DNA of 37,607 nucleotides. It comes from an uncultured Prevotellaceae bacterium. Lineage in GTDB: Bacteria > Bacteroidota > Bacteroidia > Bacteroidales > Bacteroidaceae. Shown in pieces: positions 32,394-37,607 of the stretch. The DNA lies in the NCBI GenBank assembly GCA_900318115.1, contig ONJJ01000042.1, positions 1 to 37,607 on the forward strand. Direction: 5' to 3'. Each line of letters opens with the position of its first letter. Within the stretch, counting starts at the first letter, position 1. A model generated the notes under the pieces. The model made no database searches, had not been told where the DNA came from, and worked only from the letters and a program-made list of their open reading frames with translations. The translations under genes were made by a program, and so were the position numbers.

Positions 32394-32440
32394 ACAGAGG
32401 CACAGAGAAATAATTTATCTCCGTGCCTCTGTGGCTTTTT
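32394..32440 (+). terminator. Terminator after the CotH-like gene, dispersed-repeat type
   Basis: ACAGAGGCACAGAGA (32394-32408) pairs with the segment TCTCCGTGCCTCTGT (32418-32432) with one mismatch, followed by GGCTTTTT. The CAGAGGCACGGAGA core is a dispersed palindrome I recall from many Bacteroidetes genomes. Confidence 0.75.
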
Positions 32441-32504
32441 GTGTCCCAAAAATAATTATCCGATCGAACTTTAGGATGTTCTTAAAAACATCCGAAGGTT
32501 TGAG

Positions 32505-32715
32505 TTATCCGACCTCAATCTCGGCATAATAGTAGATGAGATAGATGAGCGCGGCTATCAGGATGAATGTCAGGAAGCCCAGGACAAGCACCAGGGTGGT
32601 GCGCCAGAACGTGCCCCACCAGCCCAATGGTGTCCGGAGGCGTGCTCGTCGTCGTAGGTGGCAAGGGGCTGAGCCCACGTCTGGGCCACCGCCTGAGTCT
32701 GTTCAATAGTTCCAT
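32505..32715 (-). pseudogene. Decayed tandem copy of the DUF3667 gene
   Basis: It begins MELLNRLRRW like the intact neighbour (MELLNRLKRW). After a frameshift another frame reads QTWAQPLATYDDEH, matching QTWPQSLATYTYD. After a large internal deletion and another frame change, the end reads WGTFWRTTLVLVLGFLTFILIAALIYLI-like sequence, matching the RWGTVWRVLLTILIG C-terminal helix of the neighbour, and stops at 32505. So the zinc-ribbon cysteines and most membrane segments are gone. It lies 22 bp after the intact gene. Confidence 0.8.
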
Positions 32716-32737
32716 GAGAGATGCTGCTTATTTCGTG

Positions 32738-33610
32738 CTAAACTTCATCCAGGGGGATGGTTATCACGCCGGTCAAGTCCAGATAGACGGCATACAGCAT
32801 CCCGATGATTATGCCGATGAATATTGTAAAGCAGAGGCCGATGAGTATGGTCAGCAGGACCCGCCACACTGTGCCCCATCTGCTGTAGCCGAAGAGCTGG
32901 TGGTATGCCAAATAGAAGATCGGTAAGTACATGAGGATGAAGCCTCGTAGGTAGCCCGACACGCACGAACAGATTAGCATCGCGCTACATAAGTACGCCT
33001 GCATGAAGAAGCACTCGGGCACGGTAATCTTGGGGTATGAGCGCGAGCGGCGGAAGAGCCAGAACGTGGGCAGGATGAAGCACGAATGGAACAGCAGCGC
33101 ACCCCATCCGGAGTTCTCGTCACCCCATTCGAAGAATCTGTCCAACTGCTTGTAGAACAAGGTCTTATATTCTTTCATATATTCTCCATCTTCCGGGTTG
33201 ATGCGTTCCTCTCGGGGCTGTTCTTTTTCCCCATTGTAGGGAGAAACAAAATATTCGATGCTGAGTGTCAGCAAAGACACCAGCAACAGCAATTTGATGG
33301 GCGGAAAATAGCTCTGGCGGCGACCTTGAAAGTAATCACGCAATAGGTAACCGGGGCGGTAGCAGAGCTGCAGCAGAGTGCTGGGCACCGAGCGCCCCGA
33401 GAGATCCCAGACGTCCAGGATTCCTGTCAGCATACTCTTCCAGGTGAAACGTTGCATGTTGCTTTTCTGCCCGCAGTTGGGGCAGAAGTTTCCGGCATAG
33501 TCATGTCCGCAGTTGGGGCAATGGTGCTCGGTGGAAGCATCGTAGGTGTACGTGGCGAGTGATTGTGGCCACGTCTGGTGCCAGCGTTTTAGCCGATTCA
33601 GTAGTTCCAT
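32738..33610 (-). CDS. DUF3667 zinc-ribbon membrane protein
   Basis: 290 aa. The N-terminal zinc ribbon is CPNCGHDYAGNFCPNCGQK at about 31-49, two CxxC pairs, followed by a conserved segment (QRFTWKSMLTGILDVWDLSGRSVPSTLLQLCYRPGYLLRDYF). About five hydrophobic segments come next (~105-125, ~170-185, ~205-225, ~228-240 and ~250-275). This layout fits the DUF3667 family of Bacteroidetes membrane proteins; function is unknown. The ATG at 33610 is shared with the decayed copy downstream, showing a tandem duplication. A regulatory-domain protein gene lies 75 bp upstream on the same strand. Confidence 0.85.
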   Translation of the reverse strand: MELLNRLKRWHQTWPQSLATYTYDASTEHHCPNCGHDYAGNFCPNCGQKSNMQRFTWKSMLTGILDVWDLSGRSVPSTLLQLCYRPGYLLRDYFQGRRQSYFPPIKLLLLVSLLTLSIEYFVSPYNGEKEQPREERINPEDGEYMKEYKTLFYKQLDRFFEWGDENSGWGALLFHSCFILPTFWLFRRSRSYPKITVPECFFMQAYLCSAMLICSCVSGYLRGFILMYLPIFYLAYHQLFGYSRWGTVWRVLLTILIGLCFTIFIGIIIGMLYAVYLDLTGVITIPLDEV

Positions 33611-33645
33611 GAAGGTGAGTGCGAGTGCAGTGGAGGATTAAAGAG

Positions 33646-33670
33646 CAAGCCCGGGGGAGCCTCGGGCTTG
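33646..33670 (-). terminator. Weak hairpin between two minus-strand genes
   Basis: CAAGCCCG (33646-33653) and CGGGCTTG (33663-33670) form an 8-bp stem. On the minus strand it is followed by CTCTTTAATCC, so it is at best a weak terminator between the 33686 gene and the DUF3667 gene. Confidence 0.45.
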
Positions 33671-33685
33671 GTGGTTAGGGTATAT

Positions 33686-34774
33686 TCAGTCTTTAGCTTT
33701 CTTGAAAAGGACATCCAGCCGGCGCTGCAACTGGGGAGCCAGGGCGGGTACGCCGCGCTCCTGCTCGAGCTGGCGCATGGAGTCGAGGTTCATCTCGCGG
33801 CGGTTCTGCGCCTTACGTTCCTTCAGTTCTTTCTTGGTGACGTAGGCACGGTCTACATTGTAGGATTCCAGCCAGATGATGACATGCTGATATTTCTTAT
33901 TGGCCCTTGAGTAGCTGTCGAATTCATTGTGCCATTCCGACATCATGAAATCCTCGAAGGTACTCTTCCCCTCGTCGTCCATCTGATAGACGATGGTGCG
34001 GTTGTTGACCACGTTCTTGTCTTCTTCCATGCGTTTCAGCTTCTTCTCCTTTCCTTCTTCCTTGTATTTTTGTTTGGCCAAGGCTTCCATATCGATGGAG
34101 GTTCGGAGCAGGTGGCTCTCGAAATCCTGGATGCGTGTGCCGATGTCTACTCCATGGTAGTCCAGGCGCGTGCGCCCTGGGCCGGCGGGAGTACTGGTGA
34201 TTTCTCTCTTTCCAGAAGGAATCGACAACTCGGCGTAGCTTTCTATGGTGCTGCCTGCGAGCTTGTTAATCAGGACTTTCAGGAGTCCTATTTCAGCTTT
34301 GGAGAAATGGCGGCTGTCGGTATTCAGCTTCTTCTTCTTGACGTCGTAGACGTTGTCCACGAGTCCGGCGCGGTAGTAGGTGACCGTGTCGTCGCGCATA
34401 TAGAGCACTCGATAGTACGTCTGCACGTAGATGAAGTCCTTGGGGGTGACCGTCAGTTCGGGCATGTCGAAGTCCGTCTCCTCGAGGGCAACGGTTCTCG
34501 TGCCGGTAGTCGCAGGGTCGATGTTGATGGTTCGCGGCTTGAAGGCCACATGGGTGATGGTGACGGGTTTGCCCTCGATCTGATCGCTCATGGGGGTGAG
34601 GTCGGCGGTGCCGTCGAGGTTGCTGACACCCAGGACGGTGCCGTTGTGGTTGAGCACGTGGGCAAACCCTACGGGATTGCCTTCGTCGTCCGTTATGAGT
34701 AGTTGCTGCGCTGCGGCATGGAACGTATTGATCAGCAGCAGCAGGGTCAGGGACCAGAGTCTTTTCGGTTTCAT
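33686..34774 (-). CDS. Secreted protein with carboxypeptidase-regulatory-like domain
   Basis: 362 aa. Signal peptide of about 22 residues (NTFHAAA-QQ). Residues about 23-100 (LLITDDEGNPVGFAHVLNHNGTVLGVSNLDGTADL...) resemble the CarboxypepD_reg-like beta-sandwich common at the N-terminus of Bacteroidetes envelope proteins. The remainder (FIYVQTYYRVLYMRDDTVTYYRAGLVDNVYD, then a strongly charged KQKYKEEGKEKKLKRMEEDK stretch near 240-260) is not recognised. A similar layout occurs in Bacteroidetes proteins of unknown role with such an N-terminal domain. It lies 25 bp downstream of asnA on the same strand and may be cotranscribed with it. Confidence 0.7.
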   Translation of the reverse strand: MKPKRLWSLTLLLLINTFHAAAQQLLITDDEGNPVGFAHVLNHNGTVLGVSNLDGTADLTPMSDQIEGKPVTITHVAFKPRTINIDPATTGTRTVALEETDFDMPELTVTPKDFIYVQTYYRVLYMRDDTVTYYRAGLVDNVYDVKKKKLNTDSRHFSKAEIGLLKVLINKLAGSTIESYAELSIPSGKREITSTPAGPGRTRLDYHGVDIGTRIQDFESHLLRTSIDMEALAKQKYKEEGKEKKLKRMEEDKNVVNNRTIVYQMDDEGKSTFEDFMMSEWHNEFDSYSRANKKYQHVIIWLESYNVDRAYVTKKELKERKAQNRREMNLDSMRQLEQERGVPALAPQLQRRLDVLFKKAKD

Positions 34775-34799
34775 GTATCTCTTTTTCGAATAGTTCTGA

Positions 34800-35837
34800 T
34801 TAGATAAGGGGAATACCGGCTTGGCGGCACTCGCGGCGCATGGGCTCGGGCCAGATGCTGGACTGCGTCTCGCCGATGTGAGCCTTGTGCAGCAGCACCA
34901 TGCAGAGCCGGCTCTGTCCCAGACCTCCGCCGATGCTCAGTGGCAACTCCCCCTTGAGCAGGCGCTGGTGGAAGAAGAGGCTGCGGCGCTCCTCCTTGCC
35001 CTGCAGGGCCAGCTGGCGCTCCAGGGCTTCCTTGTCCACGCGGATACCCATCGAGGAGAGTTCGATGGAGCGGTCGAGTAGGGGATACCAGATGAGCAGA
35101 TCGCCGTTCAGGCCCTCAAAGCCGTCCTCGTTCGGCGTGGACCAGTCGTCGTAGTCCGGGGCGCGCAGGTCGTGCTCGCGCCCGTCCGCCAGCTTGCCTC
35201 CGATACCGATGATGAACACGGCCCCGTAGGCCTTGCAGATGGCGTCTTCGCGCTGCTTCGGCGTCAGGTCCGGGTACTGGCGGCGCAGCTCCTCGCTGTG
35301 GATGAAGTGCACCTCCTCCGGAAGGAAAGGCGTCAGCTGGGGATACATCTCGCTCAGGTAATACTCCGTGCGGAGGATGCAGCCGTAGATGCGTTCCACC
35401 GTGCGCCGCAGGTACTTCAGCGTGCGGTCCTCGCGCGTCATGGTGCGCTCCCAGTCCCATTGGTCCACGTAGATTGAGTGGATATTGTCCAGTTCTTCGT
35501 CGGCGCGCACCGCATTCATATCCGTGATGACGCCGTAGCCCGGCTGCACGTGGTATTCAGCCAGAGTGTTCCGCTTCCACTTAGCCAGGGAGTGTACAAT
35601 CTCGGCCGGCGCATCGTCCATGTCCTTGATGGGGAAGGTCACGGCGCGCTCCACCCCGTTGAGGTCGTCGTTCAGGCCTAAGCCCTTGAGGACGAACAGG
35701 GGAGCCGTCACGCGGCGCAGTCGCAGCTCGCTGCTGATGGAGCTGAGGAAGAAGTCCTTTATCTTCTTGATGGCCAGTTCCGTCTGCTGCAGATCCAGCA
35801 GCGGGCGGTAGCCTTCGGGTTTCAGTAGTTTGCTCAT
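34800..35837 (-). CDS. asnA: Aspartate--ammonia ligase
   Basis: 345 aa, close to the 330-aa E. coli AsnA. It makes asparagine from aspartate, ammonia and ATP. Recognised segments are GLGLNDDLNGVERAVTF, EIVHSLAKWKRNTLAEYHVQPGYGVITDMNAVR, HSIYVDQWDWE, FIIGIGGKLADGREHDLRAPDYDDW, and the class II synthetase motif SIGGGLGQSRLCMVLLHKAHIGE near the C-terminus. It has its own promoter at 35879-35909 and may lead a short operon with the downstream secreted-protein gene. Confidence 0.96.
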   Translation of the reverse strand: MSKLLKPEGYRPLLDLQQTELAIKKIKDFFLSSISSELRLRRVTAPLFVLKGLGLNDDLNGVERAVTFPIKDMDDAPAEIVHSLAKWKRNTLAEYHVQPGYGVITDMNAVRADEELDNIHSIYVDQWDWERTMTREDRTLKYLRRTVERIYGCILRTEYYLSEMYPQLTPFLPEEVHFIHSEELRRQYPDLTPKQREDAICKAYGAVFIIGIGGKLADGREHDLRAPDYDDWSTPNEDGFEGLNGDLLIWYPLLDRSIELSSMGIRVDKEALERQLALQGKEERRSLFFHQRLLKGELPLSIGGGLGQSRLCMVLLHKAHIGETQSSIWPEPMRRECRQAGIPLI

Positions 35838-35878
35838 TGTGTATTGCTATAGTTTCTTTTTAATTTCATTTTGCGCTG

Positions 35879-35909
35879 CAAAGGTACTACTTTTCTTTCA
35901 TATTGACAA
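35879..35909 (-). promoter_or_regulatory. Promoter of asnA
   Basis: On the minus strand TTG (complement of 35907-35909), a 20-bp spacer, then TACCTTTG (complement of 35879-35886). Leader of about 40 nt, A-rich. Confidence 0.7.
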
Positions 35910-36099
35910 GGATTTCGCCCAATTCTTTATCAAAAAGCTTCCGCCGCCCCATCTTTTATCAATAACTCTACTCTTCCGCTGCCTTGCTTTAGCCAATATC
36001 TCTACTCTAAAGGAACACGATGAAAATTTTTTCCTGAAACTATACACTATACACTAAACAGCCACAACGGATAAAAAATTATTTGAAACGTGAATTTCG

Positions 36100-36497
36100 C
36101 AGCACTTTAGCACTTTTTGGAGTTAATCTCCGTATAATCAGTTGGTTGTATAGTGCAAAAAAGGTGCTTTTGATGGCGCTTTAGTGCTTTTTGGTGGTCA
36201 CTTTGGCCATTTCTCCGTCTTTTTATGTCAAATATCTGCATAAAATACTCTTTTTTTGAGTCGAAAATGAGTCGAAAATGAGTCACAAATAAGTCGGAAA
36301 AGGGTCGGAAATAAGTCGGAAACTAGTCAGAAATGAGTCGGAAAAGTCCAAATTGAGCATCAAGTGATGCCTAAATTAACGCCATTTTGCCACTTTTGAG
36401 ATCAGAAAAGCACTTTAGCACCATCAAAACACCTTAAAAGCACTTTCTTAAATGACACATTCACATAGTATTAGCATACAAAAGTGCTAAAGTGCTG
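36100..36497. repeat. Concentric inverted repeats
   Basis: Outer arms CAGCACTTTAGCACTTTT (36100-36117) and its exact reverse complement (36480-36497). Inner imperfect arms at 36163-36194 and 36404-36433, sharing AAAAGCACT, AGC, CCATCAAAA and CACC in inverted order. Both pairs are centred at about 36298, inside the 11-bp repeat array. Confidence 0.85.
36258..36345. repeat. Eight 11-bp tandem repeats (iteron-like)
   Basis: Eight consecutive 11-bp units with consensus GAGTCGGAAAT; the first two are identical (GAGTCGAAAAT) and GTC is kept in all eight. An 11-bp period places each unit on about the same face of the helix. The array is centred at 36301, the middle of the surrounding inverted repeats. 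Confidence 0.88.
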
Positions 36498-36557
36498 TGA
36501 TTTTACAACTCTTTCGCATTATGGTAAAAACTTTGAACACTTTGTAGCAGTCATCTT

Positions 36558-36732
36558 CCAGCCCCCTCCTTCCTCTCACCCAGCTCCCTCCTTCCTCTCA
36601 GCCTGTTCCTTCCTTTCTCTCAGCCAGCCCCCTCCTTTCTCTCAGCCTTCCCCCTCTTTCCTCTCAGTCTGCTTCCTCCTTCCTCTCACCCTGCCTCTCC
36701 TTCCTCTCAGCCTGCTCCTTCCTCCTCCCTGC
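36558..36732. repeat. Polypyrimidine tandem array, ~22-bp period
   Basis: About eight degenerate units of 21-22 bp, each ending CCTTCCTCTCA or close to it. The plus strand is almost purely pyrimidine over about 175 bp, so it could form triplex (H-) DNA. Confidence 0.8.
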
Positions 36733-36834
36733 CAAGGCCGATATAACGTCCTTTCTTGACTTTGGGTCACTCAGAAGCCGCTGCTATCGGCATCCCATCG
36801 CCATCCAACCAAAGCCCCATGACGATCCAACCTT

Positions 36835-36922
36835 CATTCGGCCATGGCCGTTTAATCATTCGGCCACGGCCGTTTAATCATTCGGCCACGGCCGTTTAAT
36901 CATTCCGCCACGGCCGAATGAT
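36835..36922. repeat. Four 22-bp units with CGGCC-N-GGCCG-like palindromes
   Basis: Units at 36835-36856, 36857-36878, 36879-36900 and 36901-36922. The first holds the perfect palindrome CGGCCATGGCCG, the next two hold CGGCCACGGCCG. The fourth differs in its second half (CGGCCGAATGAT), so that CATTC and GAATG now face each other. Confidence 0.88.
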
Positions 36923-37215
36923 GATTACATCTATATCTTTCCTGTATCGCCTCGCCGTCTGTCATACTTCGCTGGGTGATCCTGCCTTGTTTGTGACGAG
37001 GGATAACCGTTTGGATACTGTGATATCATCGACGATTACTCGTGCTCGCTTCATGTCTTCTCTTAGAGAAATAGGCCTGATTATGAGTTCTGCGCCACAC
37101 TTGCAGCCTCCCGTCGTGCTATGAATGACAATTGGGGAAATACGACGAAATAGGTCAATATTGAGTCAAAATGACTTAAAATTAACAAATATCTTATGCT
37201 TTTTCGTCAAAACTC

Positions 37216-37246
37216 TTGCGGAAAATCTCAAAAAGGTGTATATTTG
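37216..37246 (+). promoter_or_regulatory. Promoter of the terminal ATPase gene
   Basis: TTG at 37216-37218 (in CTCTTGCGG), 20-bp spacer, TATATTTG at 37239-37246. The spacer contains the first copy of a 15-bp repeat (37224-37238) that directly abuts the -7 box. Confidence 0.7.
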
Positions 37247-37305
37247 CACCGCGTAAAATCTCAAAAAGGTGTAAAATATGGAAGCTCAGAAATCTCAAAA
37301 AGGTG
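37224..37305 (+). repeat. Three copies of AATCTCAAAAAGGTG
   Basis: Exact copies at 37224-37238, 37257-37271 and 37291-37305, starting 33 and 34 bp apart (about three helical turns). The first lies between the promoter elements, the second just after the expected transcript start, the third within codons 5-10 of the frame starting at 37278. Confidence 0.9.
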
Positions 37306-37607
37306 CGGATGACATCATTATGAAGCGTAAAATATATCAGCAACTCCTTGATTGGAAGGAGAAAAGGAGCGGTGAGGTGGCACTACTCGTAGAGGGAGCA
37401 CGACGTATCGGAAAGAGTTATATCGTAGAGGAATTCGCCAAGAATGAGTATGAGTCATATATCCTCATTGACTTCAATAAGGCTCCCCAAATGGTAAGAG
37501 ATTGGTTCGACCTCTATCTGGAAGACCTCGACACGTTGTTCCTCTATCTGAGCCAACACTATAAGGTAAGGCTCCATGAGCGCAAGTCGCTTATTATCCT
37601 TGATGAG
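37278..37607 (+). CDS. AAA family ATPase, DUF4143-type (3' truncated by window end)
   Basis: 110 codons are visible and the frame runs off the window. Walker A is GARRIGKS at 40-47 (from the first ATG), preceded by EVALLVE and followed by YIVEEFAKNEYESYILIDF; the Walker B LIILDE is the last visible sequence. This is typical of the large family of bacterial ATP-binding proteins with C-terminal DUF4143, whose role is unclear. The start could be 37278, which translates a copy of the 15-bp repeat, or 37320 (MKRKIYQQLLDW), which looks more like the family start. The C-terminal domain is outside the window. Confidence 0.8.
   Translation, partial: MEAQKSQKGADDIIMKRKIYQQLLDWKEKRSGEVALLVEGARRIGKSYIVEEFAKNEYESYILIDFNKAPQMVRDWFDLYLEDLDTLFLYLSQHYKVRLHERKSLIILDE

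Larger units (their letters stand above)
35910..37215. other. Repeat-rich gene-free region
   Basis: No convincing gene. From left to right: AT-rich sequence with nothing notable (35910-36099), a concentric inverted-repeat structure (36100-36497), a pyrimidine tract array (36558-36732), a palindrome array (36835-36922), and about 290 bp with no recognisable feature before the next promoter. Short open frames at 36484-36759 and 36918-37124 follow the repeats or lack family resemblance. Confidence 0.7.

Noticed and set aside
32567-32926. 119-aa plus frame
   Set aside because: Antisense to the decayed and intact DUF3667 copies, which explain the sequence better.
36918-37124. 68-aa plus frame, and a minus-strand frame reading DMKRARVIVDDITVSKRLSL
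   Set aside because: Some protein-like texture but no family recognised and no start context on the minus strand; at most a gene remnant.
1-37607. tRNA, rRNA or known riboswitch
   Set aside because: I saw no cloverleaf, CCA end or conserved riboswitch core in the intergenic stretches; a covariance-model scan would be the decisive check.

Overview
The window looks like a chromosomal segment of a Bacteroidota, most likely a Prevotella-type member of the Prevotellaceae with GC-rich genes. The evidence is repeated TAnnTTTG -7 boxes (several with TTG exactly 20 bp upstream, the Bacteroidales primary-sigma pattern), few Shine-Dalgarno sequences, secreted enzymes ending in type IX-secretion-like C-terminal tails, and gene types common in that group (SusE/F-like protein, AsnA, CcsA/ResB, POT transporter, etfBA plus acyl-CoA dehydrogenase). 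The genus is inferred, not proven.

Layout, left to right. 1-607: gene-free edge with a perfect AT-only hairpin, arrays of 8-bp repeats, a promoter and a 22-bp tandem-repeat leader. 608-4145: secreted GH31 glycosidase and a SusE/F-like surface protein. 4290-8482: etfB, etfA and an acyl-CoA dehydrogenase, interrupted by a GC-poorer DUF559 nuclease gene that lies between two inverted copies of one palindromic repeat, one of them read in frame inside the dehydrogenase. 8699-12305: purN, a CbxX-type AAA ATPase with an unrecognised N-terminus, and a DUF2461 protein. 12361-17977: a five-unit 28-bp repeat array running into the start codon of a PL11 rhamnogalacturonan lyase, followed by a GH51 arabinofuranosidase. 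18304-24003: POT transporter, SulP transporter with STAS domain, and the system-II cytochrome c maturation pair CcsA/ResB. 24187-32365: GH27, GH43 with FG-GAP repeats, and a CotH-kinase-like secreted protein. 32505-35837: a DUF3667 membrane protein with a decayed tandem paralogue, a carboxypeptidase-regulatory-like secreted protein, and asnA. 35838-37277: a 1.4-kb gene-free region packed with repeats. 37278-end: a truncated AAA ATPase.

How they work together: PL11, GH51, GH27 and GH43 suggest attack on rhamnogalacturonan I and its arabinan/galactan side chains, with GH31 acting on alpha-glucosides or xylosides. No SusC/SusD pair, sensor or regulator lies in the window, so these are scattered enzymes rather than one complete polysaccharide utilisation locus. 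Enzymes with a C-terminal sorting-like tail (GH31, SusE/F-like, PL11, GH43, CotH) are probably exported to the surface, and those without one (GH51, GH27) are probably periplasmic. 

The most unusual signals are non-coding: the DUF559/palindrome pair, a concentric inverted-repeat structure centred on eight 11-bp iteron-like repeats (36100-36497), and tandem-repeat arrays in the predicted 5' leaders of several otherwise unrelated genes.
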